Positions 1 through 12,765 are shown, counted from the first letter of the stretch. The stretch: 64,000 bases of DNA from Bagarius yarrelli (GCA_005784505.1 VCAZ01000008.1:5195763-5259762); one strand, 5' to 3'. Numbers and translations: made by a program. Notes: generated by a model not told the origin, from the sequence alone.

Positions 1-1670
1 ACTGAAGGGGGAATCTCCTTTCAATCAATAATTAAAGGGGTGAATCTATATGAACACACATTTAAAGAGATAAAGCTGGACTTTGAGAGCATGTTTGGAT
101 GACCATGTATGTGCTTGTGAGACCAGAGAGACAGAGTTTGTGAGACAGAGTGTGTATTTAATATACATGCTTTACTTCAGTCAAATGAGGTCTGAACTTC
201 TGTTGCTGTAAGCATCTAGACAGACCAATAATCACCTGCTGTCTAGTGAGGAACTTCTCTATATCCAAATATATAAAAATATCACGTACATTAAACTGGA
301 AACATTAGCTCACACACACATAAACACGAAGCTTAAACCTGCCCAGACAACTAACTATTGCGACATAAGTTCAGCTATGCCTACAAATAAAACTGTATTC
401 TAAGAAATACCCTTGTGGTCATAATATAAATTGTAAACTAACTGATGAAACCCTGACAATTTATACACACAGAATTCTCATACTGTTCTTATGAGGTCCA
501 TCTACTGATATAATTGGTTCCCAGAAAGATTTTAAAACACACATAGAACAGATATAGAAGTTGACGCACACACACATGTTGGCATGTTGCCCCCTGTGGC
601 GAGTGTTTACTGGTAAACATGTTATTAACTGCTCAATCAACATGTTCAGAAGATAGTAAACAGCATAGCTAGTGTTTGTTGAGTCATCACTGAACATTAT
701 GCTTATTCTATCCTTGGGTCTAGGGTGTTATTGTGACTGTTCCTGTAGCGGGTGACCACAGGTCTGGCTCAAATCAAAATTCCGTCACTAACAATGTGGC
801 ACATGGAAGCTGTAGTTAAAGAAAACTCCATGCTTCTCAATGCAATTTCGTGACTCACGAGTCATTAAACTTCCAGTAAAACTTGTACAGAAGGCTGGCC
901 ATCTCTTTCCGATTTTTAATGATGAAACATTCTCACTCGGCGAGGTTCGGGGAAAACATCTGAACTCCTTACCAGAAAGTTCTTGATGATAGTTGAACAG
1001 TTCAACTGGGAAAAGGAGGAGTTCTATACAAGAGTTCAGAGAAAATCCTGACTATTACCTGTACTTATAATTATATGTTCTAAACTGAAACAGTTTATGC
1101 TTTAGTATATTTTAGTACATTTACTAAACCCTTTATTAGAAGCACTACACTAATATTAGGTTTGGTCTCCCATTGCTTTTTTAAAAACAGCTTAAAATTC
1201 TTCATGGGGTGGATTCCACAAGATGTTGGAAACTTTTTTTTGCAATTCTGATCCATGTTGGCATTATTGGATCACACAATCCTGCAGTTTTTAAAGCCAA
1301 ATTTATGCTGTGAATCTCCTGTTGCGTTCAGACCCTGTAACTGTGAAAAACACTAGAAACACTGAAATAATTGTTAGGTTCATGAAACCAATTGATTTTA
1401 CTTCAAGACATGGTGTATTATCATGCCATTAGTAGCCAGTCGGCACCCAAAATGTGCCAAGAAACATTTCCCACACAATGATACCACCTCCACCAGCCAC
1501 TTGAGGCAGATTTCATCAATAGATTTTTGCTGTTAATGCTGACCCTACTATCCTAGTGCCTCATAAGAAATCCAGATTCTTTAGATTTTATTTAGATATC
1601 GACTCTGTAATTTTGGTGAGTCTGTGCCCACTGCAGCATCAATCTAACATTTATTCAACATGTATTTTTT
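1..1670. other. Intergenic, nothing recognised
   Basis: AT-rich sequence with no convincing exon, RNA gene or known repeat. The open frames here are short and resemble no family I know. Confidence 0.5.
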
Positions 1671-1858
1671 TTACATTTATGGCATTTGGTGGACACCCTT
1701 ATCCAGAGCAACTTACATTTATCTCTCTTATACAACTGAGCAATTGGGGGGTTAAGAGCCTTGCTTAGGGGCCCACAGTGGCAGCTTGGTGGTGCTGGAA
1801 CTCAAACCCTGATCTTCCAATTAGTGGTCTCACATCTTCAACACTTTGCTACTACTTG
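1671..1858 (-). repeat. tRNA-derived SINE (family A), minus orientation
   Basis: Reads as the reverse complement of the window's commonest SINE: the tail 'ggcatttggtggacaccctt', then 'caactgagcaattgggg', then the 'ggtggtgctgg' block and a degraded tRNA-like head. Family A in its sense orientation has a Pol III box A (tagcgcagtgg type), box B (ggttcgattcc), a central 'gggcccctgagcaag' region and a tail 'gataagggcgtctgccaaat' ending in short (tgtaaa) units. Confidence 0.75.
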
Positions 1859-2046
1859 GGTCTTGTGGTTCTTGTGGTCGTTCTTTTACCTGTGGTTGTT
1901 CTTAGCTGAGAAAAGTGGAACTTGACATTTTCTTCTATGGACATTTATATCTATAAAGCTGCCACTCATTCGCTGACTTTTAATTACAAATTATTTATTT
2001 AAAATATTTATTTAATTTTTCTTTATCAAACCTAAATAAACCTTTA

Positions 2047-2122
2047 CCCCAATTGCTCAGTTGTATAAAAGAGATAAACGCAAGTCACTATAGATAAGGG
2101 CGTCTGCCAAATAATGTAAATC
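2047..2122 (+). repeat. SINE family A, 3' fragment
   Basis: Only the 3' half is present, from 'ccaattgctcagttgtataa' to 'gggcgtctgccaaataatg'. The tRNA-derived head is missing. Confidence 0.7.
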
Positions 2123-3559
2123 AAATGTTATGTTGTGTATGTTATAATTTATGTAAAACTTTATACCTTTTCTATATACAAACCAATATTTTAGTCACAC
2201 CTATTGTAGCTGAGATTTAGACGATATGTAAATATAATATGTAAATATAATATGTAAATATGTAGATTTAATGTAATTAAACATAAATCTGACTATAAAA
2301 TACAATTGCATTTTACCATATCATTGCATACGTTTACTACTTAAAAATAATTTCAATTCTAACTTAAAGGGTATGTAATAGCACGAGTAATTAGTAGCTA
2401 TGATTATAAGGGAGATATTAGGTTTTATGAAGGTTTTTAAGGATGAAAAAGAAGTCAAAACATGTAGCGGTCGGGTAAAAAACACTGATCTATTGTTCAG
2501 TGCAATTCATCCAGCACCAGGACTTAAGTCATCGTTTCCAACCACAGTAAAGACTGCTGTTCTTTGCCCCTGTAAAACAGGTATACAGTAACTTGACATC
2601 TAATATATATAGTTCTTCAACTGGTTCTATGAAACATAAGTCTTTCCTTCACTCTGTATACCTACAAGTAAAATGTTTTATTAAAAAAAACACACAGTTG
2701 GCACCATAAATCACATGATTCTCTGTTTTTCTAGCTCCACAGCTTAAATAGCAAATCACACTGCTTGATAGCAAGATGATGTAATACAGTGGGGCACCAG
2801 ACATATATTCTCTAATTTCACAAAGTGAGTAAATCAACAGAGATGATGTGAAACTCTACAGAAAACCTCCTGCCTGCAATCAATAGCACTCACAACTCCT
2901 AAAAAGTGTGTTTGTGTGTTATGGCTAGTTTCCAGTAGCTTATGTTTTTCATAGAAATTAATGAACAGTTAAAACAGAAAAACAAGATTCCCAACAGACT
3001 GTTAACCGTCTGTCAAAACCAGACGCTTTATGTTTTTTTTTACTGCGCGGCATTTTAATTGACAAGTTATATCAGGTTTATTAGCATACCACCAGTCACA
3101 TGTGTGTTGATTCAGTTTAAGTCAAATCAGTTTTATTTGTGTGGAACTTTTAACAATAGACAATGCCTCAAAGCCGCTTTGCAGAAATACAGACATTTAA
3201 ATTAAAAATGAATAAAATGTATGTTAACTTTAATTTTAAGCAAGACTAAATGAGCAAGACTGATGCAACAGTGGCAAAAACCAGGCTCATCTTTGTCTGC
3301 TTGACACCAGTGTATGGAAGTTTGGCAAACAATTTGCGATTGCATTTAAATTATGTCACAATTATGCATCCAACTATAATACAAATCGCAATTCCTTCTG
3401 AAAATTGTCTGTCAAATCCTTCCATAGAAGTGTGTGTTTATAGATATTGTCCTGTATACAAATATTTTTCAAAATAGAATTGTGTGTAGGAGCTTTAAAG
3501 CAACTTCCAAATCAGTAATTTAACACTAATTTCTACAGCATCTCGGAGTCACTGTTTGT
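2123..3559. other. Intergenic, one short dispersed repeat fragment
   Basis: No gene seen. About 3125-3200 matches a dispersed fish repeat of the form 'cagttttatttgtgtgg...acaatgcctcaaagc'; a second copy lies at about 15478-15530 ('tagcgcttttaataatggac'). The remainder is featureless AT-rich DNA. Confidence 0.45.
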
Positions 3560-3965
3560 CTATCTACCGTTTAATACCTGACTTGTTTCCTGTCATGTGA
3601 TCCCCTTGTCCATGTGTCCTGTTTCTATTGGTTTACAGTTCTATCTTATCATTAGATTGTGTTGGTCATGTGTCCCTCCTTGTTTATATTTATAGCCCTT
3701 GTGTTTCCTATTGTCTTTGTTTGGATCGCAGGTTTAGTCCCTGTACCACTGCGATGAGTTATGCCGTTAAGTGCTTAGCAGATTTGTTCGTTTTATGTCA
3801 AGTTAGTTAGCATCAAGTCAAGTCAAGTTAATGTTTGTTGTTTTGCCAAGTGTTTAAGTTTATAATTAAAATACTGCATTTGTGTTAGTGGGTTTATTTC
3901 TACTACTGCTATCAACTGACAGATCAGGTCGATTACTCAGCTGCATTACAACTGGACGAGAAACC
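3560..3965 (+). mobile_element. Possible solo LTR or LTR fragment (Ty3/gypsy-like)
   Basis: A pyrimidine-rich stretch with 'ccccttgtccatgtgtcctg', a 'tttatatttatagcccttgt' TATA-like region, 'ttatgtcaagttagttagc' and a late 'aattaaaatactgcatttg' polyadenylation-like segment. This order resembles long terminal repeats of fish gypsy-type elements. No paired LTR, primer-binding site or polyprotein is visible nearby, so the call rests on composition and layout only. Confidence 0.3.
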
Positions 3966-6283
3966 TAAAACGGACCAGCTGTGAAATCTGGAAAGAGTTC
4001 TAAGCCTGTGCAAAGTCCCAGTCTGTAATTCATCGTGGAGCTTTCATGATGCGTCATGATCTCAGAGCTCCGGTGCCATTCTAAAACCTGCTAAAGAAAC
4101 CAGCGTATTTGGTCCTAAAAGTTAAAACACTCTTATTTATTGGCATGGAACAAATTTAATTCCCACCAAGTTGTGCTCGTATTTCTTATATTAAGTGTGC
4201 AGAAATCAAATCTATTCTGGCTCTGATGACACTCAATCAGAGTGCCGTTTGGGCTTGGGGCCTATCAGTTTTACAATCAAGGCTTTATTCCCTCGGGCTA
4301 ACGGCAAAGACTTTAAGGGTGATTACAGAAGGATTGTCTTAAGTACCTTAGAGCAAAAAGGCTCTGTAAGTTAAATCGTATCCTGGCAGAACACTCTAAA
4401 CAAAGAGGGGTGTTGGGTTTCACACAGTTACGGGAACGATGGTTAAGGATCTGTGTCCAGTTTAAGATATTTCGGTTTATTATGCAGTGTTTCTAATAAT
4501 GTCACAGACTGGTAATTGTAGGGTACTTGACTAAAAATAGTTCTATCTAAAATATAACAGTTTCAGTGCTGTAAAACGACAGTGTTAACCAAAAACCACC
4601 GTAAGTATAAACCAAAGACTGGTATAAGAGGAAAAATGTTCCTGTTCTCCCCAGGGACCACTTTGGAAAAATATCCCTTAATTTAGTTCCTTGCCCTGTT
4701 AATAAAAAAACAACCATATCTTTTTTTCACAGGTCATTCTAAGTTGATTTTGTTCGCTGATAACCAATTCTTTTTCTTTAATCGATAAAGCAAAATGTAA
4801 TGAATGGCACAATATTTAATAATACAATTAGAGTACATGTAAATACTTTTGTCAAAGGAAGGCAGTTTGCTGAGTTTATTAGTTTTTAAAAACATAAATT
4901 GTATTTAATAGAATATATAATATATCCAGTAAACATAATAAATTCAGAAATGATTTAAACCTATACACCAGACTTTAATTCCTTTTTTTATATGGTTAGA
5001 TAAACCAAGAATTGGCTTGTAATTCTATAAATTTTACATTTTAAAAGTCAAGGTGCATTTTATGTCATGCATCGTCTTTGACCCGGTAACATATGAAATC
5101 TCTCATAAAATCTCTTCATTTTTAGATCAATAGCCAGGAATTTATGTTCTACATTTTCCCCAAATCAAAGAAATCAAACAGCAACAACAAAAAAACACCA
5201 CATCCGCCAGGAGCACATTTGGAAGCTTGAAAGAAAAGACTAAAGCACAACAGTAAAAACAGCGACGAGGCACAAAAGCAATTCAGAAACCACAACAATA
5301 CATCCAAACTCATAGCGTGGTTCCATAGCGTGGTTCCTTCATGATGTCACAATCACAACTATTAAGGCAAAATTTAACCTATTTGTGTGCATTCTGAGTA
5401 AATGGTTTTGCAAGTTTGACCAAATCACTAAAAATGTCACTGGTAAATAAGTAGATGCTAATGTGTCCTATTTACCAACAAAGTTTGCCCTAAAAGCGTG
5501 AGCAAAGCAATTCCCTTATGTTTTTTTTTGGAAGTGGGGGTAATGCAGGCAATGTAGTGGTGCAATTTTCACTTAATCCTGCGATTGCATTGCAACATGC
5601 ATCAAATCTTTTTTTTTTACAAAAGCTACCATGAAATCAGGAATTATATAATCCTGTAGAGACTAAAAATAAAAAATATAAAAAGTTGATAACCCTTTAA
5701 AAGAAGACAAGCGCACATTTGCTACATCACAGCAAAATGAAATATACAAGGTGAAAATAAGAAAAAGAGGAAGGGTAGGCCCAGGATACACATCACTAGC
5801 TGTTTTGTTGATAATTCACATACTCATATTTAGTCCCGCCAAGATTTTCCAGGCTCTTTTTGTTATTGTTGTGGGATTGATTCTGATTTCACAGCAGTTT
5901 TTTTTATTGTGATGCAATGCTTTTCCTGCAATAAAATTGCAAGATGAAGTGAAAATATGTACTAAGTGTAAAACAGTGTACCTCCACTTCCTTGAAGAAC
6001 ATCGGAGAAATGCTTTGTCTGGTCTTTTGCTGTAAATAACATTGGTAAATAGGAGACATTAGCGTTGTACTTGTTTGCATCTTCTTTATAATATAAGAAA
6101 GAAGGAAGTGGGTTTGGTGATGCTCTGATTTTTTAAAGATGCTATAATGATGGGTCAAAAGTACCAAAAAGTCGCTGTGATTGGATAAAACTGCTAAATG
6201 CACAGGGATTAGTTGGAATTGCCGTAAAAGTTGCAATCATGTCGTTTAATTAATTGAAGAATAAATAGATCATTGGGGAATGG
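3966..6283. other. Intergenic, nothing recognised
   Basis: No exon or recognisable element. A tiny tandem duplication of 'atagcgtggttcc' lies at about 5313-5338. The 110-codon minus-strand open frame near 5904-6236 has a low-complexity, stop-avoiding AT-rich composition and no family resemblance. Confidence 0.45.
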
Positions 6284-6470
6284 GGTAGCACAGTGGTTAA
6301 GATGCTAAATTGCTCTTTGGAAGATCAGGGTTCGATTCCCAGCACCACCAAGCAGCCACCATTGGGCCCCTGAACAAGACTTTTAATTCCCAGTTGCTCA
6401 GCTGTATAAAAGAGATAGATGTCAGTCGCTCTGGAGAAGGGCGTCTGCCAAATGCCGCAAGTGTAAATTC
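6284..6470 (+). repeat. SINE family A, near full length
   Basis: One of the best copies. Box A is in 'tagcacagtggttaag', box B is an exact 'ggttcgattcc', followed by 'caccaccaagcagccacc', 'gggcccctgaacaag', 'ccagttgctcagctgtataa' and the tail 'gaagggcgtctgccaaatgc'. The internal promoter boxes show derivation from a tRNA gene. Confidence 0.85.
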
Positions 6471-7685
6471 CAGTTCATATTTGATTTACAATAATACACG
6501 CTGCAGCCAATCAGCGATGAGCATGACATTTAGAGGGGTCTGCCATACTTTTATTTTGTTTTGGTTTGTTAATGTGTTTTGCACTTATGGTTCAGTACAC
6601 AAAGGATTCGTCATTAAAGTGAGTAAAAAGAGAAAATTACCTGGAAGAAATTAAAGGAAGTGAAGGTGTTTCATTAGGTGGGGCATTCACTTTGTTGCAA
6701 CTTCTCATCCAGCAGTTTTAACTAGCTTGTAAAATTAGACATTAACTTGGCGCATTTTCTTCCGTAATATATACAAAACAAGTCATGCATTTAAGGGCCG
6801 GCACGGAATGGAGGCATGTTTACAAAGGCGAAGTGTAATGAGGAGGTTTCCGGTCTCTGACAAAAGAACATGTTGACTAATTTAACCACTGGCTTCTGTG
6901 GAAGCAACTGGGTAATTCCCGGGACACACACATGATCTCTTTTTTTTAACCATTTTAACTACAACCTCGACATTAAACAGGGTTAGAGGAGCACACGGCA
7001 GGCCTAAAACAAATACCTAAGCATGTTAGTCTGCCATATTAAATGTTAAGCAAACCTCCTGAAGTGACTTGCAGAAAGAGATTCTTAGTGTAGACGTAAA
7101 GCCTGTGTTCTGAGGCAGCATGTGCATTAGATAATGCTATTACATGGGTGGGTCTGAGAACATCTGAAACACTAATCTCCCATGTGAGTGGCACGAGAAA
7201 CCCCAGACTTCTAATACAAATCGGACAGCAGCTCAACATTACAAGGCAAAAAATTTTACATTTGTAACACCTTTTTTATATTAAGATGGATATTAACATA
7301 TTTCTATACTCAAGTAATTTGGGATTAGGGAAAATCCTGTAGTTCTGTTTGCCTCATGATCTGCAGCATCACACATGATGAAATGATGATAATGATGGTG
7401 ATGAGTCTGTATTACGAACTGCACTGACTGATAAGTGACCGATCTGATATATTTTTTTCTAATGTGCTGCTTGCCCTTCTCCGACACATCTGATACACCC
7501 GGCATTAGGAAGAAACTAATAACTGCCTGGGTGTAGAATTTCATTTCACTTCACATCATTTAACTCACTTTTAATAAAATTTTTGATAAATCTGTTTGGT
7601 TTTTGGAAATTTCCGCTTTGGCTACAGATTTTGTCTTTTTTAACCATCTGTTAAAGAAATAAATAAGATTATTTTTCGGGTAAGA
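6471..7685. other. Intergenic, nothing recognised
   Basis: No supported gene or repeat. Minus-strand open frames at 7039-7239 and 7293-7544 resemble no known protein and lack flanking splice or promoter signals. Confidence 0.45.
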
Positions 7686-7965
7686 CTTTCTTTTGAGATT
7701 AGGATTATGGGTAGTATTTAGGTTTAGGGTTAGATTTAGGGTTATGGTTAGAGTTTCAGTGTAGGGTTAGGTTAGGGTAGGGTTAGAGTTAGGCTTTGGG
7801 GTTAGGGTTTAGGATTAGGATTGGGGTTATGGTTTAGGATTAAGGTTAGGAGTTATGGTTAAGGGTTATGGCTATGGTTTAGGGTTAGAGGTTAGGGTTT
7901 TTGTTGGGGTTAGGTTTAGGGATTATGGTTAGGGTTAGAATTATGGGTTAGGGTTGTTTATTCGT
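7686..7965 (+). repeat. Degenerate interstitial telomere-like repeat block
   Basis: About 280 bp of imperfect G-rich hexamer-type repeats on the plus strand. Exact 'gggttagggt' units are interspersed with 'ggttatggtt', 'ggattaggattgggg' and 'ggtttaggg' variants. This is the vertebrate telomere motif TTAGGG heavily diverged. It sits in unique DNA about 18 kb from the serinc2 start codon. Confidence 0.75.
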
Positions 7966-9230
7966 CATTTTAGTATTTTTAGGAGTTTTCTAGGGGTCAA
8001 CTAATACAAATCAGCCGTGCCAGCCTGCTTATTTAAAGGAGTTTGTCAGGATACACTCCTGAGCAGAACTGGTTTTTAAAACATTTGTAAATCTGACATT
8101 TTTTAACTTTAGTTTCGAGGATGCCATTTTAAGCACAAATTTTACTAAAATGTTAATGTCTGAAAAAATAATTACATTATTTAACAATAATTTAGTTACA
8201 TAATAAACAGTTATATCAAAGTATAGGCTTAATTAATATAAATTCATATAATGTATACAGTCTGGACTAACTAACATGACAAACTCTAAAGGACTACTGA
8301 TTACTGTAAAAAATATATTTACGAAACGCAGACTTGTAGCTTGTACATTATCTGATTGCCTGATGTAACCGTGGCGTGTGTCTCTCATGGCTAGGGTTTG
8401 AAAGGAGAACATAAATAAATCATTAGCTTACTATTTTTTACAACAGACACAGACACAAACATTTAGTGCGATCACTATTAATAATTAGCAGTATTTTTAA
8501 CAAACCACAGTGACCACAGTGCGCAGTGTTATAAATAAGAGCTTGCAAAGGTGCCTATATAAAAGAATAAATGTGTTCTTTTTGGATCTTTTCTTCTGAA
8601 GAGCAGTTATGGCTTAAGGATCTAAAGGTCGTAAGTTAAAATCCCAGCACCACCACGCAGCAGCTGCTGCACCTTTACCCCTCAACCTTGCAGTTGTTAG
8701 TCGGTGTGAATGAGCAGGTCAGACAAACAAAATTAATGTAATAAAAAAGTAAAAAAAATAAATATACAAATCTAACAAATTAGAGTTTTTAAAATGTTTA
8801 AAACAGTTTTTATTTATTGATCGCTAATCCCTAATCATGATTAACAACCGGTTTCATTCATTCCACTAATGATTATCTGTACGATGTATTACATTTCTAA
8901 CAGAAATACATGTGCTAATTATCTCAGTCTGGAGGTGGGAAATGTCACCCTATGTCCAGCTTACTGTTAGCCCCTGCTAATATTTCTGAATTAGCTCCTT
9001 ATTTATCCTGATTTGCCCTCTGTCTCACTTTTCCAGGTTACTGACACTTATCCTGAAAAAAGAGAAAACGCTTGTACCTTCTAATGCGCTAATGTCATTT
9101 CTACACTCAGAAAAAGTTACTCACTATATTTTCCTCAGGTGAGCACTAGAATTTTTCTCAGAGCAAGAGTGGGTAGTGTATGCTTAAAGCTTTAGTATAC
9201 AGATAAGCTTTAACATTTAAAATAGTCTAA
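7966..9230. other. Intergenic, one degraded SINE trace
   Basis: No gene seen. About 8609-8712 keeps a faint SINE family A head ('atcccagcaccaccacgcag') with an altered 3' part. The rest is AT-rich and unrecognised. Confidence 0.4.
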
Positions 9231-9412
9231 ATTTACAGCATTTGGCAGACGCCCTTATCCAGAGCAACTTAAATTTATTTTATTTATACAACTGAGCAAT
9301 TGGGGTTAAAAGCCTTGCTCAGGGGCCTGGCATTGGTGGCGCTGGGAATTAAACCCACAATCTTTGGATTGGTAGGCCAACACCTTAACCATTGAGCCAC
9401 CACTTCCCCATC
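9231..9412 (-). repeat. SINE family A, near full length
   Basis: Reverse-complement copy running from 'catttggcagacgcccttat' through 'acaactgagcaattgggg', 'gctcaggggcctggc' and 'ggtggcgctgggaatt' to 'ccttaaccattgagccacca'. Confidence 0.85.
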
Positions 9413-10472
9413 ATTTTTCGAACTGTACTATTGTCATGTTACATGTGAACATTACTGACAACTAAAGCAGCATGAGAGAAGCATTAAAATTCAACTTCTT
9501 AAACCTCTTCCACAGCTTAGCCCGTTCGGCTGCCTGGTCAAACTGGTAGCCATCTTTGCGTTCTGGTAGCTGGAAACAGTTTCTTGATAACTGCTACTAA
9601 TGCAGTGAGGTCATTAGAAAATCTCCAATATTTATTGACTTATTTAGAAAAGTCATAAATCTGGGAAAATCATGTAACCAGCTGGCACACATACATGTGT
9701 TTCAGGAGCTCTTGGGTGGTCAGAAATAAACTGGTATTTTTGGGACCTTTACAGCGATCACAATTTGCTTCTTAAAAGGTTATGCGATTAGGAAATATCA
9801 TTACCACTAAAGCATCAGAACGCTCCCACAACTTTCTTTTAGAACATCTTTAAAATAACCGTTTATATAGTAATAGTTATATAATTATATATATGAGATG
9901 TTTTGAGGGACTTAAAGCACTATCTTGTACGTCGCTTTTATGGACAAGATTCTTGCGTCTGCTAAATGTGACTTAAAGCCCTTCGCACGTCGCTCTGCAA
10001 AGAGCGTGTAAATGTAAATGTAAATAATACGTTTCTGTGGCGTAAGAGAAAACCTTTGAGAACTAGTGACAGTGAGCACTTATGAGGATCAGTTATACTC
10101 AAATCAGACTCATCCATTTGCACAACTTTTTAAATGAATAATCTGCGATTGCATGTTTCTGTCTGTCTGTTTTTTTTGTCAGGGAACCGACCTTACATGT
10201 TTTACATGCCATTAAACACGATACTGAAAAAAAACATACTCCGGTTGTTTCAGATGTCTACAATTTCAACTCAGGACCAGAGATGCAGAATCCGAATCCA
10301 TTTATAGATTTGAACCCTTTCTGAATCAATCGTTAAATGGATCAGAGTCTCATGAGTCCTTTGAGTCACTCGAGTCAGTAGGAATTCTGACAGCTAATGT
10401 CATGGTCCTTCCTCTAGAGGGCGTTCCCAGAATCCATAGAATCCTTGGACTCACAAAACTCTCTCTCTGACA
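9413..10472. other. Intergenic, SINE tail trace
   Basis: No gene. About 9955-10026 carries a scrambled SINE-tail-like segment ('gcgtctgctaaatgtgac', then 'tgtaaatgtaaatgtaaa'). Confidence 0.4.

Positions 10473-10503
<31 letters not shown>
10473..10503 (+). repeat. (CA)n microsatellite
   Basis: An uninterrupted CA run. It creates Thr-His / Cys-Val open frames on the two strands that are not genes. Confidence 0.9.
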
Positions 10504-10506
<3 letters not shown>

Positions 10507-11029
10507 GACTCCCTCGGATCTGACCGCTTCACTACGCGCGGGGATCGCTGAATCAGACGGTTCAGATGAATCAGTCACGTCTCTTGTTTCTGACCATGCA
10601 GAAAGTTTCCTAAACAACTCAAGCAACTACTTGTTCTTACAGTTACTAGCTAACTAACTACTTAGAACAACTAAATAATGTAACGTTGAGTTTATTCATT
10701 TATGTTTTTGCTAGCAACAAGATAACGGAACTGATTTCTGAAGGATTCATGAATCCTGAGTCATGTAAAAAAAATCGGGTTAATTAGCCCGGATGAGTCC
10801 GAATTCTCATCTCTACACAGGGTTTATTTTCCCCTTTCTTCTGACAATATTTAAACGCTTTTCATTCTAAATAAATGTCGTCAAAACTTTTTAGAACAAC
10901 AATATGTATTAAACAATAAAATAAAAGCAAGCAAACTAGACATTTTTACGTTTTCGGAACATTTTAAATCAATCCCGTTGTTAGCTGGGACTGAACACAT
11001 CCACAACACTAGTGTATCAGGCGCTGTTA

Positions 11030-12060
11030 TTTATTTTATAAAGGCGCGAGGCAGCTCTCATTTCTGTTCTCAGCTCCATCCAATAAACAGAAAGTGTTTT
11101 TAGTGTAGCAGAAATAAAAACCGGATGCACATGTATGTGTTAGCCTGAATGCACACCCGTGACATGACCGTATAAATCAATCCCTGCTTGTTTTTAGGTT
11201 GAACCCCTTACGTAAGTTAACGCTATTTACAATTCCGGCTCGCGCGAACAATGCAGAGAGGAGCCGCATGCTGCCCCGCGGCTGGATCCCGCAACATCTA
11301 CCTGCACAAAAAAAAAACCCCACAGAAGCAGCCCTCATCATCAGCATCCTCTTCCACATTTGCCTCCTCACTCCGTACACACACGTGATGCAGCTCGTTT
11401 AAACGAAACGAATCTGATCGCTCTAATGTCCTTTGTTTTTGCATCGGCTTCATGCGCTTCTCACCCTTTTTGCGATGCAGTTCTGACAAATGCTGATGCC
11501 CAGTCTTATTCAACCGATTACTGTCAGTTTTATTCAGGAAGTTCTGGAACCGACCATTGTTTTATTTTTTGCCCTTCCCTTTTAGTCTAAAACATCTCGC
11601 GCTTTAATAGTCGTCTGGAAGAGGTGCAATCTGACTGCAGGAACTGGTGTAAATAAAGCTGTATGCATTCCGAGCAAAGAAAAGGGGGTACCTTAAGGAT
11701 CTACTATGTGGGACTGTCCGATCTAAACTATCCGCAATACAAGCCACCTTACTCTCTCACTCAGAGTGACCATAAAGCAGTGAATTAAATAAGCAGTACC
11801 TGAACGCACAGCTGCGCAGCTCCATCCAGATGTTCCGATCGCCTCGTAGAGCATGTGCATTATTGCATTTAGGTCAAAGCCAGAGTCTGTAGACGCAGTT
11901 GTAGCGGATGTTCGGCCATGACTCTCACCTCCTGTCTGCTTTATTGGCCCAGTGAACAGAGCCGCAATCTTACTCAGCTCTGCTAGCCTTGCCGAGCTCG
12001 GGAAACCACGCCCCCTCTGTGCACTGGCTGTCAGGACAATGTTGTGTATGTGTGAGTTCA
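11030..12060. promoter_or_regulatory. CpG-rich, promoter-like interval without an assigned gene
   Basis: CpG dinucleotides are much denser here than in flanking DNA ('ggctcgcgcgaac', 'gccccgcggctggat', 'aaacgaaacgaatctg'). On the plus strand a TATA-like 'attttataaaggcgcg' lies near 11034-11049, and a splice-donor-like 'cttacgtaagtt' near 11207. On the minus strand a donor-like 'gttcag|gtactg' near 11801 follows a stretch with a 16-codon frame starting 'ATGGCCGAACAT'. I could not connect either strand to a protein. It may be the first exon of a gene outside the window or of a non-coding RNA. Confidence 0.4.
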
Positions 12061-12235
12061 ATTCAGTTCTTATTGTCTGTTTGGATGTTTGATTATCTGT
12101 CAGTGATCTTACTGTATTGTTTGAGTGGCGTAATTATGTCCTGCATGAGCTTTAATGTATGCAATATGGGGTTAGTGTTGAGATGTTGGCATGTAAAATG
12201 TGAATATTTATTATGACATCATCATTCTCATGGGT

Positions 12236-12765
12236 GGAGAAACATGTCAGGAGTGATGTGGATGGAGGAACGTATCAGGAGTGATGTGTGACAGGAGAAT
12301 ATCAGCTGAAATTATAGGAATGGTGTACAAGACAGTGGTAAGACCGGCTATGATGTATGGTTTAGAGACAGTGGCACTGAGGAAGAAACAGGTGGCAGAG
12401 CAGGAAGTAATTGAAATTGAAACTGAAGATGTTGAGTGACGAGGTTGGACAGTATTAGAAACGAGTTCATCAGGGGGACGGCACATTCTAGATGTTTTGA
12501 GGAGAAAGTCCGGGAAGCCAGATTGAGGTGGTTTGGACGTTTACAGAGAAGGCATAGTGAATATATTGGTAAGATGATGTTAGAAATGAAGCTGCCAGGC
12601 AGAAGACAAAGAGGAAGACCAAAGAGAAGGTATATAGAATGCGATAAAAGAGGAAGTGAAGTTAGTGGGTGTAAGTAAAGAGGATGTAGAGAATAGGGTT
12701 AGGTGGAGACAGATGATACGCTGTGGTGACCCCTAAAAGTAAACAGCCGAAAGGAAAAGCTTTTC
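12236..12765 (+). mobile_element. Non-LTR retrotransposon fragment (RTE-like), C-terminal end
   Basis: Broken reading frames encode pieces typical of the C-terminal tail of RTE-like LINE polyproteins: 'RPAMMYGLETVALRKKQ' (about 12340-12392), then 'KVREARLRWFGRLQRR' and 'LPGRRQRGRPKRRY' (about 12505-12640), and 'RWRQMIRCGDP' (about 12703-12735). Frame changes and stops separate the blocks, so this is a dead 3' fragment. A related, more decayed copy is at 27775-28240 on the other strand. Confidence 0.7.

Noticed and set aside
6284..6470. Possible functional tRNA gene from box A and box B motifs
   Set aside because: No cloverleaf with acceptor stem and anticodon arm can be drawn; the boxes belong to a SINE repeated many times in the window.
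7039..7544. Two minus-strand frames resembling short secreted or membrane proteins
   Set aside because: No homologous family recalled, no promoter or polyadenylation context, and lengths expected by chance.
10350..10657. Overlapping open frames with Thr-His and Cys-Val runs
   Set aside because: Produced by the (CA)n microsatellite; no promoter, splice or family evidence.
11723..12061. 112-codon minus-strand frame in the CpG-rich region
   Set aside because: Considered as a coding exon because of a donor-like site inside it, but the translation matches no family, and CpG-rich DNA often lacks stops; kept only as a promoter-like interval.
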